This document shows positions 24,976-38,100 of a DNA stretch of 64,000 bases, in pieces (the stretch's first letter is position 1; each line of letters begins with the position of its first letter). The position numbers and the translations under genes are program-made. The DNA lies in contig CALYLW010001394.1 of NCBI GenBank assembly GCA_944989445.1, positions 163,833 through 227,832 on the forward strand, given 5' to 3'. The DNA is from Ampullaceana balthica. Its lineage: Eukaryota > Mollusca > Gastropoda > Lymnaeidae. Under the pieces are notes generated by a model. That model saw only the letters and a list, made by a program, of their open reading frames with translations. It had not been told where the DNA came from and did no database searches.

Positions 24976-25237
24976 CTTATCTTATCTATACAGACGCTCC
25001 TTCTATGCAGAAGATAGTTGCGTCCACAGACCATGACAGATGATCTGTTGGCAAGTGATTTAGCGTTCACAGGACACGGCTTTGTGGGTCCCACGCATTA
25101 CCCAGCCGGAGCTGGGTGACTCAGGGACGCCCTAGGACCCGGGAACAAATCCTTGCCTTCACATGGATTCGAACCCCTGACCATCGGTACGCCAGTCGAG
25201 CGCGCTGCCACTCGACCACCGCGTCCCTCGTTTGTGT
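24976..25237 (-). mobile_element. tRNA-derived SINE (family 2) with 15-bp target duplication
   Basis: On the minus strand the 5' end reads ggacgcggtggtcgagtggc (A box) and about 35 bases on ggttcgaatcc, an exact B-box consensus, so this is a tRNA-like RNA polymerase III promoter. The body ends with a tandem gataa tail. The perfect 15-bp repeat agtagagacaagaat lies on both sides (24961-24975 and 25238-25252). It is too long and lacks a proper acceptor stem for a functional tRNA. A truncated copy is at 10083-10151. Confidence 0.85.
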
Positions 25238-25651
25238 AGTAGAGACAAGAATGAGACGTATACAAAAGTTGTTTCGTTGATGAAAATCAAATCGGACATC
25301 GGTAGTCCTGATCATGGTCATGAAATTATAATTGGACGCTAATAATGCTTTTTTTATTATTTCAATAATTTTTTTTAAAAAATTTATTTGAAATAATATT
25401 ACAGGTTTGAGTTGATTATTTTGTCTATATTGTATACATTCTTTGAACATTCTTTGACATAATTACCATTCGCGTATATCTATTCCTAAATAGTAGACTG
25501 TTAGCCTTATTTGTTTTTTTTTATTTTTTTTTAATTTTAATTTTGTTAATTTGAAACACAATTCAGAAGAGGGTCGTTTAGCTGCTGCTAGGGGAAAACG
25601 AGAGGAAGGGGGGTGGTCAAAACCTAACTTTATTATGTTGAGAGGAGTTTT

Positions 25652-25740
25652 GAATCAACATTTGAGATAGGTTGTAATTGTAAGTTTATGAAACTACACA
25701 TATTTGAGATAGGTTGTCATTTTAAGTTTATGAAATTACG
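25652..25740. repeat. Two-copy tandem duplication
   Basis: The words tttgagataggttgt and aagtttatgaaa occur twice, about 45 bases apart. Confidence 0.6.
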
Positions 25741-25894
25741 ATAATTTAAAACACAACCCACAAATTTAGACCTGACTTTAGTTAATGTTTAATCTAATCC
25801 AGTATTTTTTCAGTGAATTCAAATGGTATTTTAGATAAATAATCCAAAAACAGTTGTTTTAGTTAGGGATATCGATAAATAACGGTTCAAATAC

Positions 25895-25957
25895 CTCTGT
25901 TTTCATCCATCTTTGATGTTCCATTTTGAAACGATTCGATCTGGTCCTCATGGTCAT
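25895..25957 (-). CDS. Candidate internal exon (63 nt, phase 1-1), unknown protein
   Basis: On the minus strand an acceptor (gatacacag at 25966-25958) is followed by two bases and 20 codons, DHEDQIESFQNGTSKMDENR, and then a donor G|GTATTT. Entry and exit phases are both 1. They match the exon at 26649-26720 upstream, and the joined codon would be His (LND-H-DHEDQ). The peptide is acidic and probably disordered. A possible next exon begins after the pyrimidine-rich cttag at about 23556. The product is unknown. Confidence 0.4.
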
Positions 25958-26272
25958 CTGTGTATCATAATATAAAAATAATGTAAATAAACAAATAGAC
26001 TTTCAGCCTGTTAGCTGGGAATACTTGAAAGCTTCATAATTTGTTGTTTTAAAAACTGTGTTTTATTCTAATCAGTTTGCAAAATTTTTGCACATTCAAT
26101 GATAATAAAACGATAAAGGCATTAACCCAGTTAAAGACTATATAAGCTTTGCTCAACAATTTAGCGTATGGTTTTAAAATTAAATTGTTGCTGTAAATAT
26201 AAACATTGAACTCCAGCTATTATCCACTCAGTTATGATTTTGATTTTTGAGATTATTTACATCTTCTCAATA

Positions 26273-26640
26273 TTTAACCGACTTAACGTCATTTAATTTG
26301 TTGAGATCATATATAGTGTCGTCATCAGAAGACAAGATTTAACCGACTTACCGTCATTTAATTTGTTGAGATCATATATAGTGTCGTCATCAGAAGACAA
26401 GATTTAACCGACTTACCGTCATTTAATTTGTTGAGATCATATATAGTGTCGTCATCAGAAGACAAGATTTAACCGACTTACCGTCATTTAATTTGTTGAG
26501 ATCATATATAGTGTCGTCATCAGAAGACAAGTTCTAACCGACTTACCGTCATTTAATTTGTTGAGATCATATATAGTGTCGTCATCAGAAGACAAGTTCT
26601 AACCGACTTACCGTCATTTAATTTGTTAAGATCATATAAC
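26273..26640 (-). repeat. 65-bp tandem repeat: six copies of an exon 3' half plus donor
   Basis: Unit spacing is exactly 65 bp. Read on the minus strand each unit resembles the last ~45 bases of the exon at 26649-26720 (SSDDDTIYDLNKLND in place of SSDVGTMYDLEKLND) followed by GGTAAGTCGG. The array therefore lays down up to six extra splice-donor-like sites inside the intron. The units lack an acceptor. Confidence 0.85.
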
Positions 26641-26648
26641 TGACTTAC

Positions 26649-26720
26649 GGTCATTTAATTTCTCGAGATCATACATGGTGCCAACATCAGAAGACAAGGC
26701 GGACCTTGCCCCAACTGCAC
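26649..26720 (-). CDS. Candidate internal exon (72 nt, phase 1-1), unknown protein
   Basis: On the minus strand the acceptor attatattgtag (to 26721) is followed by two bases and 23 codons, AVGARSALSSDVGTMYDLEK plus LND, then one base and the donor C|GTAAGTC (26649/26648). Both phases are 1 and it reads in frame into the exon at 25895-25957. Six tandem copies of its 3' part follow in the intron. No domain is recognised. Better supported than the other candidate exons because border quality, phase and a derived duplication agree. Confidence 0.45.
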
Positions 26721-26866
26721 CTACAATATAATGAATAGCATTGCAAAATTAAATGGTAAGTTTTAAGTTCGTACTGATAATCATATCTTTGAAACAATTA
26801 TTTTAAATGAAGATAGCAACAAATAATAGACTGAGAAGACAAATTATGTGACAGGACAATTAACAA

Positions 26867-27335
<469 letters not shown>

Positions 27336-27524
27336 AATTTAGATATCTGAAATATTGTTAAGATGACAACTAACAAACAAAATATGTATAGTTTTATATT
27401 TTTAAATATTAAGGGTGGACCGGATTATGCCTCCTGCAAATCCGTAATCCGGCCATTTTTACAAATCCGCTCTGGCCCATTTTTATGATATACTCTTCTT
27501 GGTCAAGCTCTTATAAAGTGAAAT

Positions 27525-27690
27525 AGGTTTATCTCTCACAGGACGTAACATTGATTTTTCGATCACGGCTGATCGACAGTTTTATCTCTCAAAGGACGTA
27601 ATATTTACTTTTCGATCACAGCTGGTCGATAATTTGATCTCTCTAAGGACGTAACATTGACTTTTCGATCACGGCTGGTCGACAGTTTTA
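27525..27690. repeat. Three copies of a ~56-bp repeat
   Basis: ggacgtaacattga followed by ttttcgatcac and ggctgatcgacag-like words recur three times. Confidence 0.7.
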
Positions 27691-28271
27691 TTTTTATTTT
27701 TTTTTCACCTTTTTACATTCATATGTTATTTTTAAAATTTAACCCTTAAAAATTGAATAAAATTAGGAATAGGAAAAATTTACGATTTCAGACATGAATT
27801 TTTAATATAAATTTTTTAAAAAACATTAGCCCGACCCTCGTGTTTTTGGTTTACCGGAACGCTATTTTCGTTCGCCATTGTGAAATTCTTGTTAATTTTA
27901 CTGAGACAAGTCGGACACAATTTTTTTAAATTATAGCGAAAGATTCATCATTTAGCGAAGAAATCGCGTATATTCCCAGCTGACAAGTTATTTCTATTGA
28001 ATAGAATAAAAACAAAGTATTTTTACGGAGAATTTATTTATTTTCATCGATGGACAAGTTCACTATCCAATGTATGTATTTTTCCTTTGTTACAAAGTTC
28101 TGCCCATCGCAAATTTTTTTACAAATAAAATTGATTTTACTAAATCTATTGATATATTAAGTAGCATTGAGACATCTATAAATCAAGGAAATTCATTGTA
28201 GCACGTATATTTGTCTTTCTTTTTATTTTATATGTAGCCGAGTGGTAGGCTAAGGCAATGCACAGTATCTC

Positions 28272-28427
28272 AAATAGAAACACAATAAATCTACGAAATA
28301 AGTTAAGACCACACAGGTTGAGGACTATTGCTGCTCTAAAGGTTTATTCGGTAGGATAATTCTCGTGAGAAAGGAAATCAGTTATAAATGACTAAGCTAT
28401 CTCATAAGCTAAAAACAAAAGTTTACA
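28272..28427 (+). mobile_element. VNTR-core element copy A, left arm
   Basis: It matches 38863-39003 at most positions (aaatagaaacacaataaatc at the start, ctaaaggtttatt and gataattctcgt inside). In both places the arm is followed at once by the same repeat motif. Confidence 0.7.
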
Positions 28428-31368
28428 TGCAGTAAGCAGCCTTAAGTATCTTCTATGCACTACTCTCTCTATGTTACATGCAGTAAGCAGCCCTTAAGTA
28501 TCTTCTATGCACTACTCTCTCTATGTTACATGCAGTAAGCAGCCCTAAGTATCTTCTATGCACTACTCTCTATGTTACATGCAGTAAGCAGCCCTAAGTA
28601 TCTTCTATGCACTACTCTCTCTATGTTACATGCAGTAAGCAGCCCTAAGTATCTTCTATGCACTACTCTCTCTATGTTACATGCAGTAAGCAGCCCTAAG
28701 TATCTTCTATGCACTACTCTCTCTATGTTACATGCAGTAAGCAGCCCTAAGTATCTTCTATGCACTACTCTCTATGTTACATGCAGTAAGCAGCCCTAAG
28801 TATCTTCTATGCACTACTCTCTATGTTACATGCAGTAAGCAGCCCTAAGTATCTTCTATGCACTACTCTCTATGTTACATGCAGTAAGCAGCCCTAAGTA
28901 TCTTCTATGCACTACTCTCTCTATGTTACATGCAGTAAGCAGCCCTAAGTATCTTCTATGCACTACTCTCTATGTTACATGCAGTAAGCAGCCCTAAGTA
29001 TCTTCTATGCACTACTCTCTATGTTACATGCAGTAAGCAGCCCTAAGTATCTTCTATGCACTACTCTCTATGTTACATGCAGTAAGCAGCCCTAAGTATC
29101 TTCTATGCACTACTCTCTATGTTACATGCAGTAAGCAGCCCTAAGTATCTTCTATGCACTACTCTCTCTATGTTACATGCAGTAAGCAGCCCTAAGTATC
29201 TTCTATGCACTACTCTCTCTATGTTACATGCAGTAAGCAGCCCTAAGTATCTTCTATGCACTACTCTCTCTATGTTACATGCAGTAAGCAGCCCTAAGTA
29301 TCTTCTATGCACTACTCTCTATGTTACATGCAGTAAGCAGCCCTAAGTATCTTCTATGCACTACTCTCTCTATGTTACATGCAGTAAGCAGCCCTAAGTA
29401 TCTTCTATGCACTACTCTCTATGTTACATGCAGTAAGCAGCCCTAAGTATCTTCTATGCACTACTCTCTCTATGTTACATGCAGTAAGCAGCCCTAAGTA
29501 TCTTCTATGCACTACTCTCTATGTTACATGCAGTAAGCAGCCCTAAGTATCTTCTATGCACTACTCTCTATGTTACATGCAGTAAGCAGCCCTAAGTATC
29601 TTCTATGCACTACTCTCTATGTTACATGCAGTAAGCAGCCCTAAGTATCTTCTATGCACTACTCTCTATGTTACATGCAGTAAGCAGCCCTAAGTATCTT
29701 CTATGCACTACTCTCTATGTTACATGCAGTAAGCAGCCCTAAGTATCTTCTATGCACTACTCTCTATGTTACATGCAGTAAGCAGCCCTAAGTATCTTCT
29801 ATGCACTACTCTCTATGTTACATGCAGTAAGCAGCCCTAAGTATCTTCTATGCACTACTCTCTATGTTACATGCAGTAAGCAGCCCTAAGTATCTTCTAT
29901 GCACTACTCTCTATGTTACATGCAGTAAGCAGCCCTAAGTATCTTCTATGCACTACTCTCTATGTTACATGCAGTAAGCAGCCCTAAGTATCTTCTATGC
30001 ACTACTCTCTCTATGTTACATGCAGTAAGCAGCCCTAAGTATCTTCTATGCACTACTCTCTATGTTACATGCAGTAAGCAGCCCTAAGTATCTTCTATGC
30101 ACTACTCTCTATGTTACATGCAGTAAGCAGCCCTAAGTATCTTCTATGCACTACTCTCTATGTTACATGCAGTAAGCAGCCCTAAGTATCTTCTATGCAC
30201 TACTCTCTATGTTACATGCAGTAAGCAGCCCTAAGTATCTTCTATGCACTACTCTCTATGTTACATGCAGTAAGCAGCCCTAAGTATCTTCTATGCACTA
30301 CTCTCTATGTTACATGCAGTAAGCAGCCCTAAGTATCTTCTATGCACTACTCTCTATGTTACATGCAGTAAGCAGCCCTAAGTATCTTCTATGCACTACT
30401 CTCTATGTTACATGCAGTAAGCAGCCCTAAGTATCTTCTATGCACTACTCTCTATGTTACATGCAGTAAGCAGCCCTAAGTATCTTCTATGCACTACTCT
30501 CTCTATGTTACATGCAGTAAGCAGCCCTAAGTATCTTCTATGCACTACTCTCTATGTTACATGCAGTAAGCAGCCCTAAGTATCTTCTATGCACTACTCT
30601 CTATGTTACATGCAGTAAGCAGCCCTAAGTATCTTCTATGCACTACTCTCTATGTTACATGCAGTAAGCAGCCCTAAGTATCTTCTATGCACTACTCTCT
30701 ATGTTACATGCAGTAAGCAGCCCTAAGTATCTTCTATGCACTACTCTCTATGTTACATGCAGTAAGCAGCCCTAAGTATCTTCTATGCACTACTCTCTAT
30801 GTTACATGCAGTAAGCAGCCCTAAGTATCTTCTATGCACTACTCTCTATGTTACATGCAGTAAGCAGCCCTAAGTATCTTCTATGCACTACTCCTCTATG
30901 TTACATGCAGTAAGCAGCCCTAAGTATCTTCTATGCACTACTCTCTATGTTACATGCAGTAAGCAGCCCTAAGTATCTTCTATGCACTACTCTCTATGTT
31001 ACATGCAGTAAGCAGCCCTAAGTATCTTCTATGCACTACTCTCTATGTTACATGCAGTAAGCAGCCCTAAGTATCTTCTATGCACTACTCTCTATGTTAC
31101 ATGCAGTAAGCAGCCCTAAGTATCTTCTATGCACTACTCTCTATGTTACATGCAGTAAGCAGCCCTAAGTATCTTCTATGCACTACTCTCTCTATGTTAC
31201 ATGCAGTAAGCAGCCCTAAGTATCTTCTATGCACTACTCTCTATGTTACATGCAGTAAGCAGCCCTAAGTATCTTCTATGCACTACTCTCTATTTACATG
31301 CAGTAAGCAGCCCTAAGTATCTTCTATGCACTACTCTCTATGTTACATCAGTAAGCAGCCCTAAGTAT
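28428..31368. repeat. VNTR block 1: 49/51-bp units, about 59 copies
   Basis: The unit contains catgcagtaagcagccctaa and gtatcttctatgcactac; the two lengths differ by one CT in a ctctctatg tract. It is near-perfectly homogeneous. Transitional, shortened units appear at 31285-31368. Confidence 0.95.
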
Positions 31369-34118
31369 CTTCTATGCCCTATATTTACAGTAAGCAGCCC
31401 TAAGTATCTTCTATGCCCTATATTTACAGTAAGCAGCCCTAAGTATCTTCTATGCCCTATATTTACAGTAAGCAGCCCTAAGTATCTTCTATGCCCTATA
31501 TTTACAGTAAGCAGCCCTAAGTATCTTCTATGCCCTATATTTACAGTAAGCAGCCCTAAGTATCTTCTATGCCCTATATTTACAGTAAGCAGCCCTAAGT
31601 ATCTTCTATGCCCTATATTTACAGTAAGCAGCCCTAAGTATCTTCTATGCCCTATATTTACAGTAAGCAGCCCTAAGTATCTTCTATGCCCTATATTTAC
31701 AGTAAGCAGCCCTAAGTATCTTCTATGCCCTATATTTACAGTAAGCAGCCCTAAGTATCTTCTATGCCCTATATTTACAGTAAGCAGCCCTAAGTATCTT
31801 CTATGCCCTATATTTACAGTAAGCAGCCCTAAGTATCTTCTATGCCCTATATTTACAGTAAGCAGCCCTAAGTATCTTCTATGCCCTATATTTACAGTAA
31901 GCAGCCCTAAGTATCTTCTATGCCCTATATTTACAGTAAGCAGCCCTAAGTATCTTCTATGCCCTATATTTACAGTAAGCAGCCCTAAGTATCTTCTATG
32001 CCCTATATTTACAGTAAGCAGCCCTAAGTATCTTCTATGCCCTATATTTACAGTAAGCAGCCCTAAGTATCTTCTATGCCCTATATTTACAGTAAGCAGC
32101 CCTAAGTATCTTCTATGCCCTATATTTACAGTAAGCAGCCCTAAGTATCTTCTATGCCCTATATTTACAGTAAGCAGCCCTAAGTATCTTCTATGCCCTA
32201 TATTTACAGTAAGCAGCCCTAAGTATCTTCTATGCCCTATATTTACAGTAAGCAGCCCTAAGTATCTTCTATGCCCTATATTTACAGTAAGCAGCCCTAA
32301 GTATCTTCTATGCCCTATATTTACAGTAAGCAGCCCTAAGTATCTTCTATGCCCTATATTTACAGTAAGCAGCCCTAAGTATCTTCTATGCCCTATATTT
32401 ACAGTAAGCAGCCCTAAGTATCTTCTATGCCCTATATTTACAGTAAGCAGCCCTAAGTATCTTCTATGCCCTATATTTACAGTAAGCAGCCCTAAGTATC
32501 TTCTATGCCCTATATTTACAGTAAGCAGCCCTAAGTATCTTCTATGCCCTATATTTACAGTAAGCAGCCCTAAGTATCTTCTATGCCCTATATTTACAGT
32601 AAGCAGCCCTAAGTATCTTCTATGCCCTATATTTACAGTAAGCAGCCCTAAGTATCTTCTATGCCCTATATTTACAGTAAGCAGCCCTAAGTATCTTCTA
32701 TGCCCTATATTTACAGTAAGCAGCCCTAAGTATCTTCTATGCCCTATATTTACAGTAAGCAGCCCTAAGTATCTTCTATGCCCTATATTTACAGTAAGCA
32801 GCCCTAAGTATCTTCTATGCCCTATATTTACAGTAAGCAGCCCTAAGTATCTTCTATGCCCTATATTTACAGTAAGCAGCCCTAAGTATCTTCTATGCCC
32901 TATATTTACAGTAAGCAGCCCTAAGTATCTTCTATGCCCTATATTTACAGTAAGCAGCCCTAAGTATCTTCTATGCCCTATATTTACAGTAAGCAGCCCT
33001 AAGTATCTTCTATGCCCTATATTTACAGTAAGCAGCCCTAAGTATCTTCTATGCCCTATATTTACAGTAAGCAGCCCTAAGTATCTTCTATGCCCTATAT
33101 TTACAGTAAGCAGCCCTAAGTATCTTCTATGCCCTATATTTACAGTAAGCAGCCCTAAGTATCTTCTATGCCCTATATTTACAGTAAGCAGCCCTAAGTA
33201 TCTTCTATGCCCTATATTTACAGTAAGCAGCCCTAAGTATCTTCTATGCCCTATATTTACAGTAAGCAGCCCTAAGTATCTTCTATGCCCTATATTTACA
33301 GTAAGCAGCCCTAAGTATCTTCTATGCCCTATATTTACAGTAAGCAGCCCTAAGTATCTTCTATGCCCTATATTTACAGTAAGCAGCCCTAAGTATCTTC
33401 TATGCCCTATATTTACAGTAAGCAGCCCTAAGTATCTTCTATGCCCTATATTTACAGTAAGCAGCCCTAAGTATCTTCTATGCCCTATATTTACAGTAAG
33501 CAGCCCTAAGTATCTTCTATGCCCTATATTTACAGTAAGCAGCCCTAAGTATCTTCTATGCCCTATATTTACAGTAAGCAGCCCTAAGTATCTTCTATGC
33601 CCTATATTTACAGTAAGCAGCCCTAAGTATCTTCTATGCCCTATATTTACAGTAAGCAGCCCTAAGTATCTTCTATGCCCTATATTTACAGTAAGCAGCC
33701 CTAAGTATCTTCTATGCCCTATATTTACAGTAAGCAGCCCTAAGTATCTTCTATGCCCTATATTTACAGTAAGCAGCCCTAAGTATCTTCTATGCCCTAT
33801 ATTTACAGTAAGCAGCCCTAAGTATCTTCTATGCCCTATATTTACAGTAAGCAGCCCTAAGTATCTTCTATGCCCTATATTTACAGTAAGCAGCCCTAAG
33901 TATCTTCTATGCCCTATATTTACAGTAAGCAGCCCTAAGTATCTTCTATGCCCTATATTTACAGTAAGCAGCCCTAAGTATCTTCTATGCCCTATATTTA
34001 CAGTAAGCAGCCCTAAGTATCTTCTATGCCCTATATTTACAGTAAGCAGCCCTAAGTATCTTCTATGCCCTATATTTACAGTAAGCAGCCCTAAGTATCT
34101 TCTATGCCCTATATTTAC
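31369..34118. repeat. VNTR block 2: 39-bp units, about 70 copies
   Basis: The unit contains ccctatatttacagtaagca and gccctaagtatcttctatg. Because 39 is a multiple of three and one frame has no stop, a 1016-codon open frame results. It is a repeat artefact, not a gene. Confidence 0.95.
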
Positions 34119-34838
34119 TAGCAGCCCTAAGTATCTACTATGCCCTAAGTATCTACTATGCCCTAAGTATTACTATGCCCTAAGTATCTACTATGCCCTA
34201 AGTATCTACTATGCCCTAAGTATCTACTATGCCCTAAGTATCTACTATGCCCTAAGTATCTACTATGCCCTAAGTGATATTACTATGCCCTAAGTATCTA
34301 CTATGCCCTATATGTATCTACTATGCCCTAAGTATCTACTATGCCCTAAGTATCTACTATGCCCTAAGTATCTACTATGCCCTAAGTATCTACTATGCCC
34401 TAAGTATCTACTATGCCCTAAGTATCTACTATGCCCTAAGTATCTACTATGCCCTAAGTATCTACTATGCCCATATGTATCTACTATGCCCTAAGTATCT
34501 ACTATGCCCTAAGTATCTACTATGCCCTAAGTATCTACTATGCCCTAAGTATCTACTATGCCCTAAGTATCTACTATGCCCTAAGTATCTACTATGCCCA
34601 TATGTATCTACTATGCCCTAAGTATCTACTATGCCCTAAGTATCTACTATGCCCTAAGTATCTACTATGCCCTAAGTATCTACTATGCCCTAAGTATCTA
34701 CTATGCCCATATGTATCTACTATGCCCTAAGTATCTACTATGCCCTAAGTATCTACTATGCCCTAAGTATCTACTATGCCATAAGTATCTACTATGCCCT
34801 AAGTATCTACTATGCCCTAAGTATCTACTGTGCCCTAC
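34119..34838. repeat. VNTR block 3: 18-bp units, about 40 copies
   Basis: The unit is ctactatgccctaagtat, with an interspersed variant ccatatgtatctactatg at roughly regular intervals (34467, 34594, 34703), a higher-order pattern. Confidence 0.95.
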
Positions 34839-35104
34839 TTTCAACGTTTACGTTCACATGTTACGTTTTCGTTTCTTTTCCGTTTACGGCTTCGTGAGTC
34901 TCCCGTTATATAGGTATCCCAAAGACAGCGCTAAAGCTTGTCCAGTCATGTCATGCTGACTACGTAATTGGTCAGCTATGGTCAGCCAATCCTGGCTATA
35001 CAAGGTTGGCGCCAGTGGGGTCGGACGGGGCGCAAAGCGTGTACAGTCAGTCAATACAATGTTTTACCACATGCCCTGGGGCAATCTTGGCGGTCTTACG
35101 ATGT
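34839..35104 (+). mobile_element. VNTR-core element copy A, right arm
   Basis: The last 60 bases (about 35045-35104, tcagtcaatacaatgtttta onward) are identical to 39122-39183 in copy B. Between 34839 and 35045 copy A has sequence that copy B lacks. The LINE at 35105 begins exactly where the match ends, so it interrupted this arm. Confidence 0.65.
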
Positions 35105-38100
35105 TCTTACTTACTTACTTATGCCTTTCTACCCCGTCTGGGGCATAGGCCGTCTACAAGAACTTTCCACTCCTCACGGTCCTGTGCTTTCCTCTCCAAT
35201 TGCTTCCAGGTGTATCCCATATTTTGCATGTCAGCCTCTAGCTCGCGTCTCCATGTATTTTTTGGCCTTCCTCTCTTTCTCTTTCCCTGTGGGTTCCATG
35301 TTAGGCATTGTCTGGTGGTGCTACCTGGGGGTTTTCGGAGCGTATGTCCTATCCATCTCCACCTCTTTTTTATGATGTCTTCATCAATAGGCACCTGGTG
35401 TGTCCTTTCTAGTAACTCTTGGTTATTTATAGTATTTGGCCATTTGATTTTCAGGATCTTTCGAAGGCATGTGTTTATGAATGTCTGCACTTTCTGCGTA
35501 AGGCTCGCTGTTGTTTTCCAAGTTTCTGCACCATATAGGAGGACTGTTTTGACATTTGTATTAAAGATTTTGACTTTGGTCTGCAGTTTCAGCTCCTTCG
35601 ACTCCCATATTTTCTTTAATAATACAAATGCTGATCTAGCTTTTCCAATTCTAGCCCTTACATCTGCATCGGATCCGCCATTTGTGTCTATGGTGCTGCC
35701 TAGGTATGTGAAGGACTCCACTTCTTCCAGTGCCTTTCCTGCCAGATGGACATGCTCATGGTTGGATGGGTTTATCTTCATGATTTTTGTTTTACTTTTA
35801 TTTATGTTGAGGCCAAGCTGTGCCGAAAAGGTGGCTACGTCTTTTGTCTTTTCCTGCATTTGTTGCTGGTTGTGGGACAGAAGTGCAATGTCGTCCGCGA
35901 AGTCTAAATCATTCAATTGTTCCCAGAGTGTCCACTGTATCCCATTCCTCTTTTTGTCTGTGGATTTTTCCATTATCCAGTCAATGGCAAGGATGAATAG
36001 TAAAGGGGACAAGAGACATCCTTGTCTGACTCCTGTTTCGACTGTAAAGGAGTCTGTGAGTCTACCTTCGTGGACCACCCTGCATGTCATTTCTTCATAA
36101 GAGCTCTGAATGATCCTCACTAGTTTCCCTGGTACTCCATAGTGTCGGAGAAGTTTCCACAAGGTTTGTCTGTCCAGGCTATCAAAGGCCTTTTCATAGT
36201 CTATAAAATTTATATATAGAGAGGAGTTCCATTCGATGGACTGTTCTACGATGATTCTCAGTGTTGCTATTTGATCTGTGCAGGATCTGTTTTGGCGGAA
36301 GCCGGCCTGTTGATCTCGTAGCTGCATGTCGACCTGGTCTTTCATTCTGTTCAAAATAATTCTGTTAAAAACCTTTCCTGGTACCGATAGCAGTGTAATT
36401 CCTCTGTAATTTGCACAGTTGCTGAGATCCCCTTTCTTTGGGATCTTGATGAGGTATCCTTCTTTCCAATCTTTTGGAACTCTCTCTTCTTCCCATATCT
36501 TCTCAAACAGAGGGTGCAGCATGTTGACTATTGTGTTTATGTCAGCTCTCATCATCTCTGCTGTGATGTTGTCCGGTCCCGGTGATTTCCCTAGTTTGAG
36601 CTGCTTGATGGCCAGGGCTATTTCTTCCTTATTTGGTGCACCTTCTTCTATTTGTAGGTCTTCATTTGCTGGTTGTATGTCTGGCGTGTTTGTGGGTGGG
36701 GGCCTGTTTAATAGTTCCTTAAAGTATTCCATCCATCTTTTTTGTTGCTCTTTCCTTTCTGTTATAGATCTCCCTTCTCTATCTTTGACAGGTCTCTCCG
36801 GCCTTTTGTATCTCCCTGACAGTTTTCTTGTTATGTCGTAGAGCTCTTTCAAGTTGCCCTTCCTGGCTGCTTCTTCTGCTTTGGATGCTAGGCCATCTAT
36901 GTGGGCATTTTTATCTTTTTTAATGCTGTTTTTTACCTTTTGGTTTACTTCTTTATATCTCTCTTGCGCTTTCGTTTTCTCAGCCCTGGTGCGGCTGCTG
37001 TTAACTATATTTTTCATTTCTTTTCTCTCTTTTATTTTTTGCAGTGTGTTTATTGAGAGCCAGTCTTTTTGTTTCTGTTTCACTGATCCTAAGACTTCTA
37101 GGCAGGTGGATGTTACAGACGTCTTTATACTTTGCCACATATGTTCTACTTGGTCATCTTCTGTTTGGTCTTCTGTTTGATCTTCTAGCACTTGGAACTT
37201 ATTCCTCAAGGTGGCACTAAATTCTTCCCTTTTCTGATCATTTGCCAGAAGTGCTACATTGAATTTGGTTCGCTTCGCAGTTGGCTGTTCCCAGTCTTTC
37301 TTTAGCTTTAATTTAAGTCTTGCACAGACAAGATGATGATCGGATGCGACATCTGCTCCTCTTTTTGCTCGTACATCTTGTAGAGACTTTCTAAATTTTT
37401 TGCTAATGCATATGTGGTCTATTTGGTTTTGCGTTTTGTTGTCTGGGGATACCCATGTTATCTTGTGAATGTTTTTATGTTGAAATTCGCTTCCACCAAT
37501 AACAAGCTCGTTTGTTGCGCAGAAGTCCGCTAGTCTTTCTCCGTTCTCATTTCTCTCTCCTACACCGTGGCGTCCCATGATTTCCTCATACCCACTGTTG
37601 TCTTTTCCAATTTTGGCGTTAAGGTCTCCCATTAGGATGTTCAGGTCTCTATTTGGAAGTTTTTCTATTAGTGCTTGTAGTCTATTGTAGAATGTTTCTT
37701 TCTCTTCTTCTTTGCTGTCGTTGGTGGGTGCATAACACTGTATTATGTTCATCTTTATTTTCTTTTTCTTGGTTCGGAAGGTTGCTGTTATTATCCTTGG
37801 TCCATGTGCTTCCCATCCAATCAATGCTTCCTGTGCCTTCCTTGACAGCATCAAAGCGACTCCTTGCGTGTGCGGAGCATCTTCCTCCTCATGCCCCGAG
37901 TACATTAGCATTTCTCCAGAGGCCAAAGTTATTTGCCCAGCTTGTATCCATCTTGTTTCGCAGATACCAAGCAGTGTAAGTTTGTAGGATCTCATTTCTG
38001 CTGCCACCTGCGCTGCTTTCCCTGCTTCATACATGGTTCTGACGTTCCACGTGCCTATATTTGTTTCCTTAGAAAGGAGGGTCTTCGGCTTTGAGGCTTC

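Noticed and set aside
25150..25237. Functional tRNA gene
   Set aside because: A and B boxes are good, but the sequence continues as a 262-bp SINE with a target duplication and no closing acceptor stem.
28556..29346. Short open frames with LHAVSSPKYLLCTT repeats
   Set aside because: They arise only where 51-bp units happen to be adjacent in the VNTR; they are not genes.
31243..34293. 1016-codon open frame of a 13-residue repeat (IFTVSSPKYLLCP)
   Set aside because: It is produced by a 39-bp tandem repeat, whose length is divisible by three and which lacks stops in this frame. There is no promoter, splice context or non-repeat coding sequence.
35006..36100. 364-codon plus-strand frame
   Set aside because: It is the antisense shadow of the intact LINE ORF.
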